Of a stretch of DNA of 64,000 bases, positions 7,249 to 16,473 are shown piece after piece. A program made the translations under genes and the position numbers. The notes beneath the pieces are model-generated. The model made no database searches and had not been told where the DNA came from. It saw only the letters and a program-made list of their open reading frames with translations. Every line of letters begins with the position of its first letter. The first letter of the stretch is position 1. The stretch lies in NCBI GenBank assembly GCA_003244185.1, contig QHBT01000035.1:62001-126000 (forward strand). Direction: 5' to 3'. This stretch comes from Candidatus Dormiibacter spiritus (GTDB lineage: Bacteria > Chloroflexota > Dormibacteria > Dormibacterales > Dormibacteraceae).

Positions 7249-9786
7249 GTGACCGGAGCCGAGATCCGCGCCCGCTTCCTTCGCTACTTCCAGAGCCGCG
7301 ATCACCTGATCATCGAGAGCGCCTCGCTCGTCCCCGTAGACGACCCGACCACGCTCTTCAACTCGGCTGGGATGCAGCCGCTTCAACCCTATTACAGGGG
7401 CCTGCGGCAGCCTCCGCATGGCCGCTTGGTGGGCTGCCAGAAGTGCTTTCGGGTAGTGGACCTCGATGACGTGGGCCGCAGCGACAGACACTGCACGTTC
7501 TTCGAGATGCTGGGCAACTTCGCCCCGACCGGCGACTACTTCAAGGAGAGCGCCATCCCCTGGGCGTGGGAATTTGCTGTCGATCAGCGCGTCGGATTGG
7601 GGCTGGACAGAGAGCGGATCCGCGTCACCACCCATCCCGAGGACGACATGGCGCGCGAGATCTGGCGCCGGGAAACCGATCTCCGAGCGGACTTCGTCTA
7701 CGACAACCAGGAGAACTGGTGGGGCCAGGAGCTGGGGCCCTGCGGCTATGACTCGGAGCTCTGGTGGGACCGCGGCCGGGCGGTTGGCTGCGGCCGGGAC
7801 GACTGCTATCCCGACCACTGCGAGCGCTTTGTGGAGTTCTGGAACCTCGTCTTCCCGCAGTTCGACAAGCAGCCTGACGGCAGCTTGCCCGAACTGCCCA
7901 GCGGCGGCGCCATCGACACGGGCATGGGCCTGGATCGGATCAGCAGCATTCTGCAAGACGTCGAGACAGTCTTCGAGACCGATCTGTTTGCTCTCATCCA
8001 GGACCACATCCGCCAGTCGTCCAGCGTCTCCGCCACGGTTTCAGAGCGAGTGGTGGCCGACCACCTGCGCGCGATGACGTTTCTCATCGGCGACGGGGTC
8101 CTCCCGGCCAAGGAGGGTCGCGGCTACGTGCTCCGCCGCGTGATCCGTCGGGCCGCCCTGCACGGCCGGCGGCTCGGCCTGCGAGACGGTCTGGTGGCGG
8201 GCGTGCCGGCGGTGCTGGAGACTTTTGCGGAGGCCTATCCACTGCTGGCTCAGCGCCAGGCTGAGATCGAGCAGGCCGTCCGAGCCGAAGAGGAGAGCTT
8301 CAACCGGACGCTGGAGCGCGGTATGGAACTCTTCGAGCGCCTCGTCGAGCAACCTGGCTTGGAGCTGAGCGGGGACGAGGCGTTCCGGCTCCACGACACC
8401 TTCGGCTTCCCTCTCGAGCTCACGCTGGAGCTCGCCCAGGAACGGGGCAGGACTGTCGACCTGGCAGGTTTCCGCGCCGCCATGACCGGTCAGCGCGAGC
8501 GGTCGCGGCGCGCTCTGAGCCATCGTTGGAGCGAACTCCAGACTCTGCCCGACACCGAGTTCACCGGCTACCAGCGCCTGGAGGAGAGTGCCCGGGTGCT
8601 GGCGTTGCGCCGGGATGGCCAGGACGTGGCGGCGGCCACGGAGGGCGAGGAGGTGGAGGTCTACTTGGACCGCAGCCCCTTCTTCGCGGAGAGCGGCGGC
8701 CAGGTCGGTGACACAGGCCGCATCCAGGGTCCTGGCGGCGAGGTGCTGGTGGAGGACACCCGCCGACCGCGCGCCGGAGTCACAGCCCATCTGGGCCAGG
8801 TGCTGGTCGGTCGCCTCAGCACCGGCGATCAGGTGCGGGGGGTCGTGGACGCCGAGCGACGGCGGCGCATCATGCGCCACCACTCAGCCACTCACCTGTT
8901 GAACCGCGCCTTGGAGGAAGCGCTCCAGCGACCGAACCTGCAGCGAGGCTCCTGGGTGGGACCTGACCACACCACCTTCGACTTCCCGCTCGACCGCTCA
9001 CTGAGCGCCGACGAGCTGGGCTCGCTGGAACGGCGAATCAACGCCCAGGTCCGCGCCGCCCTGCCCATGACGGCCCGGGTGCTGCCATACGCCGAAGCTG
9101 TGGCGACCGGCGCCACCCACCTCTTCGATGAGAAGTACGGCGACCTGGTGCGCGTTGTCTGCTTCGGGGAGTGGAGCTGCGAGTTCTGCGGCGGCACCCA
9201 CTGCAGCAGCTCGGCGGAGGTGGGGATGGCGATAGTGACCGGCGAGTCCAGCGTGGGCCAGGGGCTGCGCCGCATCGATCTCACCGTCGGCGAGTCAGCC
9301 GAAGAACTCGTGCGGCTCAGGCTGGGCCAGCTGCAGCAGGCAGGCCGAGTCCTCGGCGTGGCCCCCGGTGACGTCGCCAGCAAAGCGGAGCAGCTGCGAC
9401 GTGAGCAGCGCCGGCTGGAGCGGGAGATGGCTCGGCTGCGGGACGAGCTGCGAACCGTCAGCATCCGGGGCGCCGGCGCCAGTGGTCCGAGCCGGCGCCA
9501 AGCCCGGCTGCCGCTGGTCATGGAGCAGGTGAGCGCAGAGGGGATGGAGGACCTGCGCGGTTGGGCTGATCGGTACCTGGAGCAGCTGGGAGGCAGCGGC
9601 GTGGTGGCGGTAGCCGACGGCACCAGCTTCGTGATCAAGGTCTCCCGAGACCTTGCCCAGGAGAACCCCGCCAACGAGCTCGCCCAGGTGCTTGGACGCG
9701 GCGGCGGTCAGCCCCAGCTGGCCCAGGGGCGCCTGGCCGGGGACGTGGGAAAAGCCTTCGCGGCCCTGGCGGCACGGCTTCAATGA
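7249..9786 (+). CDS. alaS: Alanyl-tRNA synthetase
   Basis: 845 residues, full length for bacterial AlaRS. Order: class II catalytic core (starts TGAEIRARFLRYF, with the FEMLGNF segment), tRNA-recognition domain, editing domain with the HxxxH zinc motif HHSATHLL (about residue 544) and the CEFCGGTHC motif (about 644), then a coiled-coil region and the C-Ala domain. The frame is open from 7177, but the family N-terminus fits GTG 7249. The stop overlaps the following gene (ATGA). It charges tRNA-Ala and clears mischarged Ser/Gly. Confidence 0.96.
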   Translation: MTGAEIRARFLRYFQSRDHLIIESASLVPVDDPTTLFNSAGMQPLQPYYRGLRQPPHGRLVGCQKCFRVVDLDDVGRSDRHCTFFEMLGNFAPTGDYFKESAIPWAWEFAVDQRVGLGLDRERIRVTTHPEDDMAREIWRRETDLRADFVYDNQENWWGQELGPCGYDSELWWDRGRAVGCGRDDCYPDHCERFVEFWNLVFPQFDKQPDGSLPELPSGGAIDTGMGLDRISSILQDVETVFETDLFALIQDHIRQSSSVSATVSERVVADHLRAMTFLIGDGVLPAKEGRGYVLRRVIRRAALHGRRLGLRDGLVAGVPAVLETFAEAYPLLAQRQAEIEQAVRAEEESFNRTLERGMELFERLVEQPGLELSGDEAFRLHDTFGFPLELTLELAQERGRTVDLAGFRAAMTGQRERSRRALSHRWSELQTLPDTEFTGYQRLEESARVLALRRDGQDVAAATEGEEVEVYLDRSPFFAESGGQVGDTGRIQGPGGEVLVEDTRRPRAGVTAHLGQVLVGRLSTGDQVRGVVDAERRRRIMRHHSATHLLNRALEEALQRPNLQRGSWVGPDHTTFDFPLDRSLSADELGSLERRINAQVRAALPMTARVLPYAEAVATGATHLFDEKYGDLVRVVCFGEWSCEFCGGTHCSSSAEVGMAIVTGESSVGQGLRRIDLTVGESAEELVRLRLGQLQQAGRVLGVAPGDVASKAEQLRREQRRLEREMARLRDELRTVSIRGAGASGPSRRQARLPLVMEQVSAEGMEDLRGWADRYLEQLGGSGVVAVADGTSFVIKVSRDLAQENPANELAQVLGRGGGQPQLAQGRLAGDVGKAFAALAARLQ

Positions 9787-11042
9787 GCCCGCTCTTCCGC
9801 CAGAAGCACAAGCCTGACTACTACCAGCACTTCACCGTCCTGGACATAGGCAGCGAGTTCGTCAAAGTCCTGATCCTCACTCGCCAGGGGTCCGACGCGA
9901 TGGTGCTCGGAGTGGCCAAGGAGCCACAGGCCCCAGCCTCGATCGAGAACGGTGCGATCATCGAATTGGACAGGGTGATCGAAGCTGCCAACCGCGCACT
10001 GGAGACAGCCGAGGACATGGCGGGCGTAATCCCCGGCCTGGCGACAGTCGGCCTGGCCGGCGAGCTGGTCAAGGGCTTTTCCTCGTCAGTTGCCTATCCC
10101 CGTGAGAGGCCTGATTCACGGGTGAAGGAATCCGAGCTGCGAAACATGCTGCAGCTCGTCCAGCGGCGGGCGCTGCACGAGGCCGAGCATCTGCTGGAGC
10201 TGGAGCGCGCCTACGGCAACCTGGAGGCCAGGCTGATTCAGTCCAACATCACAAGGGTGCGGATAGACGGCTACCCGGTGGCCAACCCGATCGGCTACGA
10301 GGGACGGCACATGGACCTGACAGTCTTCAACACCTTTGCCCCGGTCATGCAGGTCGGAGCCGTGGAGACAGTCGCCAAGGATCTGGACCTGGATCTGGTC
10401 AGCATGGTCTCCCAGCCCTATGCCGTCGCCCGGGCCTGCGCCGGCGACGACGCCTGGGAGGAGGGCGGGATCTTCATCGACATGGGTGGCGCGACCACCA
10501 ACGTGGCGCTGCTGCGCGAGGGTGCTGTCGAGGGCACGCGCATGTTCAATCTCGGCGGTCAGGCACTCACCCGCCGGATTGCGGGCGAGTTCGGTCTCTC
10601 GGTCCAGGATGCGGAGGCGCGTAAGCTCAGACATTCGGAGGGGGTACTGAGCCCTGCTGAAAGGCAGCGGATCTCGCGGCTCTTGACAGGCGACGTGGAG
10701 GTCATGCTGCAGGGGCTGCACCTGAGCCTGGTGGAGCTGGCCCGCGATGAGCTTCTCCCCGCCAACCTCTACATCAGCGGCGGGGCCAGCCTGCTGCCGG
10801 AGATGGGGCGGGAGCTGCTCAAGCCTGCCTGGCGGGAGGGCCTGAGCTTTATCCGGGAACCCGACGTGCGCCGGCTCGGTCCGGCGGACGTGCGCAACGT
10901 GACCGACGCGACAGGGCTGCTGCAGAGTCCGCAGGACGTCACGCCGCTCTCGCTCGCCAACCACTTCCTTCACCAGGGGTCGGAGCAGGACGAGCTGATG
11001 AACTCGGTCATGGAGGGTGCGGTGAAGGGCCTGCGGCTTTAG
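9783..11042 (+). CDS. FtsA/PilM-like actin-fold ATPase
   Basis: 419 residues of the actin-like ATPase superfamily shared by cell-division FtsA and type IV pilus PilM. Phosphate-1 loop VLDIGSEFVKVLIL is at residues about 19-32, phosphate-2 loop IFIDMGGATTNVALL about 235-250, and the adenosine motif NLYISGGASLLPE about 328-340. It overlaps alaS by ATGA. No ftsZ or other pilus gene is adjacent except a prepilin peptidase 4 kb downstream. The next gene encodes a baseplate-J-like membrane protein. Whether it acts in division or in a surface apparatus cannot be decided here. Confidence 0.75.
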   Translation: MSPLFRQKHKPDYYQHFTVLDIGSEFVKVLILTRQGSDAMVLGVAKEPQAPASIENGAIIELDRVIEAANRALETAEDMAGVIPGLATVGLAGELVKGFSSSVAYPRERPDSRVKESELRNMLQLVQRRALHEAEHLLELERAYGNLEARLIQSNITRVRIDGYPVANPIGYEGRHMDLTVFNTFAPVMQVGAVETVAKDLDLDLVSMVSQPYAVARACAGDDAWEEGGIFIDMGGATTNVALLREGAVEGTRMFNLGGQALTRRIAGEFGLSVQDAEARKLRHSEGVLSPAERQRISRLLTGDVEVMLQGLHLSLVELARDELLPANLYISGGASLLPEMGRELLKPAWREGLSFIREPDVRRLGPADVRNVTDATGLLQSPQDVTPLSLANHFLHQGSEQDELMNSVMEGAVKGLRL

Positions 11043-11044
11043 GC

Positions 11045-11065
11045 AGCAGGCGGCTTTCGCCTGCT
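11045..11065 (+). terminator. Perfect hairpin after the FtsA/PilM-like gene
   Basis: AGCAGGCG-GCTTT-CGCCTGCT, 8 perfect pairs, directly after the stop codon, with no T tract. A second 7-bp hairpin (CGGCCGG/CCGGCCG) follows near 11083-11102. Together they could terminate or stabilise the upstream message. Confidence 0.45.
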
Positions 11066-11199
11066 CGTCCAGACCCAGAGGTGCGGCCGGCAAGCCCGGC
11101 CGAACCCCTGGAGTTCCGGCGCAGGGCCCGTGGTAGCCTCTAGGCGGACTTGAGGTTTTCACAGCGGCCCGGGGCCGCCGGAAGCCGGGGAGTAGGGTG

Positions 11200-12792
11200 A
11201 TGGGACTAGAACCGATCTTCGTCGATGGCGAAGAGGAACTCCCGGCAGTGATCGAGCGACTGAAGCAGGTCGGGAGCGAAGAGGTGCCCCTTGTCCTGTC
11301 CGGCCATTCCCGGGTGGGCCGGAGCAGGTTCTCATTCCAGCTTCTGAGCAGGTACGCCCGCCAGACGGGCAAGCGGCTGAGCGTCGTCTCGCCTGATCTC
11401 GCCGTGCAGCAGATGGCGCAGGAGGCAGGGTTCCGCTCGGCAGGTTCGCTGGACAGTCTCGGTACGGGAGTGGTTCCGGAGCCGGCGCCGGCGCTTGCCT
11501 ACCAAGCCGCCTTGCCACAGCCAGAGCCGGCGTTCCTGGACCCCGCCGCCTCACCGGCTGTTGTTGAGACCCCAACCCCGCCTGTGCTCCCGCAGTCGAG
11601 CAGCGTGGCGGTTGGTCCGCGGATCCGGGCGGCGCCACCGACGACCGCCGGTCGCAGCCAGCCGCGGCCGTCGCGGGCGCTCCTCTATGGTGGTGTGGCC
11701 CTCGTCTTGGGGGTTATCCTCGTCGGCCTCCTGGTTTTCGTGCCTTCGGCCAAGGTCATAGTGGTGGCGCAGGCGCAGCCTTTCTCGGCCGACCTGGCTG
11801 TCACCGCCGCACCCAGCGGCGCTCCGATCCACGTGCGGACGGCCACAGCCGGCAAGAAAGCTACTCAGAGCTTCAAGGCGACAGGTGTGAAGACGACGCC
11901 CGGCCAGCCCGCTACAGGCGGCATCGCTTTCGATGGAAGCGGCTGCAACCTGTCCGAAGGGAGCGAGATACGGGTGCCCAACGGAACCCGGCTGCGCTCC
12001 TCCACCGGCGTCCAGTTCGCGACCAACGGCGGCGACGTGACAATCCGGCCCGACACCGCGGCCACCACCACTATCATTGCCACCTCGCCAGGTCAGAACG
12101 GCAACCTGCCGGCCGACACGGTGTTCGCGTTCGAGAACGCCGGGAACACGGGCGGCTGCCTGGTGGCGCGTGGCGGTCCCACCAGCGGCGGTCAGGACGA
12201 GGTGAAGAAGACAGTGGTGGGTCAGTCGGACGTCGACAACGCGCGCAGCCAGCTCAACGCCCAGCTCCAGGCCCAGCTCAGCAATGACCTCCGCACCGGC
12301 GTGCAGAGGGGAGAGAAGATCAATGACGAAATCCAGTTCAGGGATGCCCAGCTGAGCACCGACCACAAGGTGGGGGATGAGGTGCGCAGCTTCAATGCGA
12401 CGATGGATCTGCAGGCTGAGGGGGATTACTACCGGCCAGATGAGGTGACTGCGGCTTTTGTCGGCCTGCTGGCCCAGAAGGTGCCCGCGGGTCGCCAACT
12501 CGCCGGTCAGTCGACCGCCAGCTACCAGGCCACAGCGACCGCGGGTGGTCAGCTGACCTTCAACGGAAAGGCGTCAGGCTTCTCCGCGCCCAAGATCGAT
12601 CGCAGCGCAGTGAACGCCCTGGTGACAGGCAAGTCAGTCGCGCAGGCCCAGCAGAACCTGAAGCACTTGCCAGTCCAGTCAGTGGTGATCGAACAGCATC
12701 CTTTCCGGCTGCCGTTCATGCCGCTCTCTTCTTCCCGCATCGAGGTGGAGTACGACGTGACGGTGGCGCCGGCCGCCCAAACGCCGAAGTGA
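11200..12792 (+). CDS. Baseplate J/gp47-like single-pass membrane protein
   Basis: 530 residues. The N-terminal part (1-80) resembles the small alpha/beta domain seen at the start of Chloroflexota-type proteins annotated as baseplate J-like (ERLKQVGSEEVPLVLSG, then KRLSVVSPDLAVQQMA). A Pro-rich linker and one membrane segment (about 165-187) follow. The extracytoplasmic part has repeated beta-rich segments (GTRLRSSTGVQFATN, TSPGQNGNLPADTV) typical of the gp47 family. GTG 11197 is an alternative start; ATG 11200 has GGGGAG upstream. The role is unknown. The neighbouring actin-like gene suggests an envelope apparatus, not a phage. Confidence 0.65.
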   Translation: MGLEPIFVDGEEELPAVIERLKQVGSEEVPLVLSGHSRVGRSRFSFQLLSRYARQTGKRLSVVSPDLAVQQMAQEAGFRSAGSLDSLGTGVVPEPAPALAYQAALPQPEPAFLDPAASPAVVETPTPPVLPQSSSVAVGPRIRAAPPTTAGRSQPRPSRALLYGGVALVLGVILVGLLVFVPSAKVIVVAQAQPFSADLAVTAAPSGAPIHVRTATAGKKATQSFKATGVKTTPGQPATGGIAFDGSGCNLSEGSEIRVPNGTRLRSSTGVQFATNGGDVTIRPDTAATTTIIATSPGQNGNLPADTVFAFENAGNTGGCLVARGGPTSGGQDEVKKTVVGQSDVDNARSQLNAQLQAQLSNDLRTGVQRGEKINDEIQFRDAQLSTDHKVGDEVRSFNATMDLQAEGDYYRPDEVTAAFVGLLAQKVPAGRQLAGQSTASYQATATAGGQLTFNGKASGFSAPKIDRSAVNALVTGKSVAQAQQNLKHLPVQSVVIEQHPFRLPFMPLSSSRIEVEYDVTVAPAAQTPK

Positions 12793-13223
12793 TGGCGCCG
12801 GCAGGCCGCGTCCTGGCCATCGATCCTGGCAGCAAGCGAGTTGGGGTGGCGCTGAGCGACCCCGGCGGTGTGCTGGCGACGCCGCTGCTGACCCTTCCCG
12901 CCGAACCCGGCGCCACCCTTGTCGACCGACTGCTGGCAGTGGCCGCCAGTCACCAGGCGGTCGAGCTGGTGGTGGGCCTGCCGCGCCGACTGGACGGTAG
13001 CTCAGGACCCGAGGCTCAGGCGGCCAGCCGGCTGGCGTCTGAGCTGCGGGCGCAGAGCGGGCTGCCGGTCAAGCTCGTGGATGAGCGGCTGACCAGCGTC
13101 ATCGCTGAGCGGGCCCTGCTGGCCAACGGACGCAGGCGCGATCGGCGCAAGGAGCTCTCCGATCCGGTGGCGGCCGCCGTGATCCTGCAGGGACACCTCG
13201 ACTCCAGGCGAAAGCAGGAGTGA
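12789..13223 (+). CDS. ruvX: RuvX/YqgF-family Holliday-junction resolvase-like protein
   Basis: About 144 residues of RNase H-like fold, implicated in pre-16S rRNA 5' processing and proposed as an alternative Holliday-junction resolvase. Conserved blocks: LAIDPGSKRVGVALSD, VVGLPRRLDGSSGP, LVDERLTSVIAE. Start is GTG 12789 (GTGA overlap) or ATG 12792. It is followed by a YrzB-like protein and mltG, the usual neighbourhood of yrrK/ruvX in Firmicutes-type genomes. Confidence 0.92.
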   Translation: MMAPAGRVLAIDPGSKRVGVALSDPGGVLATPLLTLPAEPGATLVDRLLAVAASHQAVELVVGLPRRLDGSSGPEAQAASRLASELRAQSGLPVKLVDERLTSVIAERALLANGRRRDRRKELSDPVAAAVILQGHLDSRRKQE

Positions 13224-13465
13224 ACCAGCCTGGCCACGAACAGCCAGTGGTGCTGATCGATGAGGCGGGGAGGCAGCGCTCCTTCCGCGTCCACGACGCA
13301 TTCGACCTGGAGGGCCGCTCGTACTACCTGGTGGAAGCCGCAGATGATCCTGAGCAGGTCATGTTTCTGAAGGAGTCCAACGGCACCCTTGAGACAGTAG
13401 ATCCAGATGAGCTCCAAAGCCTGCTGGCGTTCCTCGAAAACGATGATTCCCAGTACAGCGAGTGA
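13220..13465 (+). CDS. DUF1292 (YrzB-like) small acidic protein
   Basis: 81 residues, acidic, with the DUF1292 pattern of a beta-rich core (VVLIDEAGRQRSFRVHDAF, YYLVEAADDPEQVMFLK). GTG start overlaps ruvX and its stop overlaps mltG (both GTGA). The same trio ruvX-yrzB-mltG occurs in Firmicutes. No biochemical function is known for the family. Confidence 0.75.
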   Translation: MNQPGHEQPVVLIDEAGRQRSFRVHDAFDLEGRSYYLVEAADDPEQVMFLKESNGTLETVDPDELQSLLAFLENDDSQYSE

Positions 13466-14496
13466 GGAAGCTGCTGGTAGTGCTGGTGCTCCTCGTCGCC
13501 GTCGGCTACGCCGGCAGCCAGGGGTATGGCTGGTACCAGAGCCAGATCAACGACCCGGTCGGCGGAGACACCCGGCCTGTCGCCGTCCACATTGCAAGCG
13601 GCGAGCCGGCAGACGCCCTGGCCGCAGACCTGGTGGCCAAGGGCCTGGTGCGCAATCGAGACGTGTTCCTCTTCTACCTTCGTTCGCGGGGCAACGGCGC
13701 CAACATTCAGGCCGGTGACTTCCAGCTCAGCCCGAGCATGTCGATGGCCGCCATCGTGGAGCGTCTAACCTCAGGGACTCCCAACACTCTCCAGATCAGA
13801 CTGGCCGAGGGGCTGACCCTGGCCAAGATGGCGGAAGCGGTCCAGGCCTCCGGCTTGGCCAGCGCGCAGCAGTACACCAACGCCGCTCAGCTTGCCGGCC
13901 ACCAAGAGAGCTTCCTGCAAGGTCGACCCCAGGGGGCCCCGCCAACGCTGGAGGGCTTCCTCTTTCCCGACACCTACCAACTTGCCCCCAGCGCTGGGGC
14001 GCCGGCCTTGGTTCAGCTGCAGCTCGACCGCTTCGGACGCATAGTGGGCGCCGGCCTGAGCCAGGAGATCCAGGCGCCCGCCGCCGGCCGGCCCCAGCTG
14101 AGCCTCTACCAACTGGTCAGCGCCGCCTCCATCGTTGAGCGCGAGGTGAACCGCGACCCGGATCGGCGGATAGTCTGCGGCATCATCTTCAACCGGCTGC
14201 AGCAGGGAATGCCACTCCAGATCGACGCCACTGTGCTCTACGGCCTGGGCCGCTTTGGCGGGCAGCTCACACAGGCTGACCTGGCCCAGGACACGCCCTA
14301 CAACAGCTACCTGCACCAGGGCCTGCCGCCAGGACCGATCGCCAACCCGGGTGAGGCTGCGCTCAAAGCCTGCGCCGAACCGCAGCCCTCCAGCTACCTG
14401 TTCTATTTCTCCGATCCCAGTGGAGTTACCCACTACGCCACGACTGGCGACGAATTCGAGCGTCTGAAGCGGCAGTTCGGCGTCGCCGGCGGCTGA
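13462..14496 (+). CDS. mltG: Endolytic murein transglycosylase MltG
   Basis: 344 residues: an N-terminal membrane anchor (about 3-20), a LysM-like domain, then the YceG catalytic domain that cleaves nascent glycan strands to set their length. The putative catalytic glutamate is Glu226 in SAASIVEREV. LEGFLFPDTYQL, FNRLQQGMPLQIDATV, and TPYNSY with GLPPGPIANPG are further family signatures. GTG start overlaps the previous gene. aroE begins with no gap after its stop. Confidence 0.94.
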   Translation: MRKLLVVLVLLVAVGYAGSQGYGWYQSQINDPVGGDTRPVAVHIASGEPADALAADLVAKGLVRNRDVFLFYLRSRGNGANIQAGDFQLSPSMSMAAIVERLTSGTPNTLQIRLAEGLTLAKMAEAVQASGLASAQQYTNAAQLAGHQESFLQGRPQGAPPTLEGFLFPDTYQLAPSAGAPALVQLQLDRFGRIVGAGLSQEIQAPAAGRPQLSLYQLVSAASIVEREVNRDPDRRIVCGIIFNRLQQGMPLQIDATVLYGLGRFGGQLTQADLAQDTPYNSYLHQGLPPGPIANPGEAALKACAEPQPSSYLFYFSDPSGVTHYATTGDEFERLKRQFGVAGG

Positions 14497-15318
14497 GTGG
14501 CCACCGGGATAGTGGCCTTGCTCGGGCAGGGCATCTCCTACTCCGCCAGCCCAGCGCTCCAGGCGGCGGCGTTTGCAGCGACCAACCTGGATTGGCACTA
14601 CGAGCTGGTGGACGTGGCGCCCTCTGAGCTTGCCGCTGCTGTCGAACACCTCCGGCAGGATCCCTACCAGGGCGCCAACGTCACGATCCCGCACAAGGTG
14701 GCTGTGATGCCGATGCTGAACGCTCTGGAGGCGGACGCGCGCGGAGCTCGAGCCGTCAACACCATCCGCCGCGAGGGTCGCCGGCTGATCGGCTCCAACA
14801 CCGACGTCACCGGGCTCAGGGCCGCGTTGGGGGCTGCGGGTGTGGAGGTCACCGGCGCCACGGCCGTGGTGCTGGGCGCCGGTGGGGCAGCACGAGCCTG
14901 TGGGCTGGCCCTGAGCGGAGCGGCCGTGACCTTCGTCGCGCGGAATCCCTCACACGCAGTCGGGCTACCCGGGACGGTGCTGAGTTGGGGCGACCCCACC
15001 TGGCAGGCGCTGGCCCGGCGGGCGGACGTGCTGATCAACGCCACACAGCTCGGCCGCCGGGGAGAGATGCCGATCCGGCCCGGCGGTCTGCCCCTGTCGG
15101 GAGCGGTGATCGACCTTGTCTACGTGGCGGGGGGCACGCCGCTGGTCCGCAGGTCGCGCCGGCTGGGCCTGCGCTGCGTCGATGGCTGGAGCATTCTGCT
15201 CGCCCAGGGTGCGGCTGCCTTCCAGGCCTGGACCGGCCGCGAGGCGCCGCTGGCCGCAATGCGGGCGGCCCTGCCGCCGGGAGCGATCGAGGCGGCCGGC
15301 AAGCCCGACCTGCGTTGA
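14497..15318 (+). CDS. aroE: Shikimate dehydrogenase
   Basis: 273 residues: NADPH-dependent reduction of 3-dehydroshikimate, fourth step of the chorismate pathway. Substrate-binding segment SYSASP (after GQGI), catalytic Lys in GANVTIPHK, GSNTDVTGLRAAL, and the Rossmann loop VLGAGGAARA are visible. Start GTG 14497 immediately follows the mltG stop. It overlaps the prepilin peptidase start by TTGA. aroK, aroB and aroQ follow within 4 kb in the same direction. Confidence 0.93.
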   Translation: MATGIVALLGQGISYSASPALQAAAFAATNLDWHYELVDVAPSELAAAVEHLRQDPYQGANVTIPHKVAVMPMLNALEADARGARAVNTIRREGRRLIGSNTDVTGLRAALGAAGVEVTGATAVVLGAGGAARACGLALSGAAVTFVARNPSHAVGLPGTVLSWGDPTWQALARRADVLINATQLGRRGEMPIRPGGLPLSGAVIDLVYVAGGTPLVRRSRRLGLRCVDGWSILLAQGAAAFQAWTGREAPLAAMRAALPPGAIEAAGKPDLR

Positions 15319-15971
15319 GCGTCCCGGCCACGGTGCTGGTCCCGCTCGCCGTTCTGGTCGGAGGCCTGGCGGGAGCCGGACTGATGATAGTTTCGGCCCA
15401 CCTCGCCGGGAGCCAAGGCTTGGCGGAGCGCGCTCCGCGTTGGGAGCGGATCGCCACGCCGCTGCTCTCAGCCCTGGTTCTCGCCTCGCTGGCCTGGCGT
15501 TTGGGTGCCGGCTGGTCTCTTCTGAGCCGGAGCCTGTGGGCCTTGATCCTAATTCAGATATTCGTCTTCGATCTTCGCCACGGGCTGATCTTGGATCGGG
15601 TGCTGCTGCCGGCAGGCGTGCTGGCGGCACTCTTGAGCTGGCTCGGGCCGGCCCTCAGCTGGCGCGAGTCGCTGCTCACCGGCGCACTCACAGGTCTGGC
15701 CTTTCTCGCCGTCGCCAGAGCCGGCCGGGCACTTTTCAAGGCGGACGCGCTGGGCCTGGGTGACGTCAAGCTGAGCGCCTTCATGGGGCTCTGCCTCGGT
15801 TTCCCCGGGGTGGTCTGGGCGGTGATCGCGGGGGTGCTGGCCGGGGGCGTGGCCGCCGCCGTGCTGCTGGTCACGGGCCTGGCTGGGCGCCGCGATCACT
15901 TCGCCTATGGGCCGTTCTTGGCCGGTGGCTCTTTACTTGCCCTGTTCCTGCTGCCCCCGGGCCGGACCTAG
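15315..15971 (+). CDS. Prepilin (type IV leader) peptidase, A24 family, without methyltransferase domain
   Basis: 218 residues with about seven hydrophobic segments. The two catalytic aspartate motifs of A24 peptidases are present: FDLRHGLI (about residues 82-89) and GLGDVKLSAF (about 143-152). The N-terminal CxxC methyltransferase domain of PilD is absent, giving the short form. TTG 15315 overlaps aroE (TTGA); GTG 15333 is an alternative. It would process type IV pilin-like signal sequences, although no pilin gene is in the window. Confidence 0.85.
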   Translation: MSVPATVLVPLAVLVGGLAGAGLMIVSAHLAGSQGLAERAPRWERIATPLLSALVLASLAWRLGAGWSLLSRSLWALILIQIFVFDLRHGLILDRVLLPAGVLAALLSWLGPALSWRESLLTGALTGLAFLAVARAGRALFKADALGLGDVKLSAFMGLCLGFPGVVWAVIAGVLAGGVAAAVLLVTGLAGRRDHFAYGPFLAGGSLLALFLLPPGRT

Positions 15972-15974
15972 AAT
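15969..15974 (+). promoter_or_regulatory. Putative -10 box (TAGAAT), leaderless PH-domain gene
   Basis: TAGAAT includes the stop codon of the prepilin peptidase and sits exactly 7 nt before ATG 15982, the spacing expected between a -10 box and a transcription start on the A of ATG. Confidence 0.6.
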
Positions 15975-15981
15975 CCTCGCG

Positions 15982-16473
15982 ATGCCGCGCCAACTGCTCG
16001 AAGGTGAGGATCTCGTCCTGCGGCTGCACAGGCATTGGATTCTGCTCGGCCGCTGGCTGGGACTTCCAGTGGCCTTGGTGGCGCTCTTCTGCGCAGCCCT
16101 TTATGTGGCCGGCAATCGTCTGCCAGGTGATGTAAAGCTGTTCCTGCTCCTGCTGGCGCTGGCGGCCCTCGGCTTTTGGACGATAGTCGCGTGGCTGCGC
16201 TGGACGGCAGTGAGCCTGACTCTGACCGATCAGCGCGTGATCTTGGAGAGCGGAGTGATCGGCCGCGCCAGCAAGGTCATCGCCTTGGACCGCGTGCAGG
16301 ACGTCGCCACCCGCCAGTCTCCCTGGGGCCGGCTCTTCGGCTACGGGACCGTGCAGATCGACGCCATGGGCGCCAGTGGCACGGAGCTCGTGCCTTATGT
16401 GCCGGGCCCTGAGCGCCTGCGCGATGAGGTCTTCGTGCAGTCGGGCGCGAGCCGGCGCGCGGGCCGGACCTGA
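15982..16473 (+). CDS. Bacterial PH-domain (bPH2/YdbT-like) membrane protein
   Basis: 163 residues: two membrane segments (about 25-47 and 52-72) followed by a bPH2 domain (TLTDQRVILESGVIGRAS, then IALDRVQDVATRQS and YGTVQIDAMG). Family members are small membrane proteins of unclear function, often linked to envelope homeostasis. It lies inside the shikimate cluster, probably with its own leaderless promoter. Its stop overlaps aroK as CTGA. Confidence 0.82.
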   Translation: MPRQLLEGEDLVLRLHRHWILLGRWLGLPVALVALFCAALYVAGNRLPGDVKLFLLLLALAALGFWTIVAWLRWTAVSLTLTDQRVILESGVIGRASKVIALDRVQDVATRQSPWGRLFGYGTVQIDAMGASGTELVPYVPGPERLRDEVFVQSGASRRAGRT

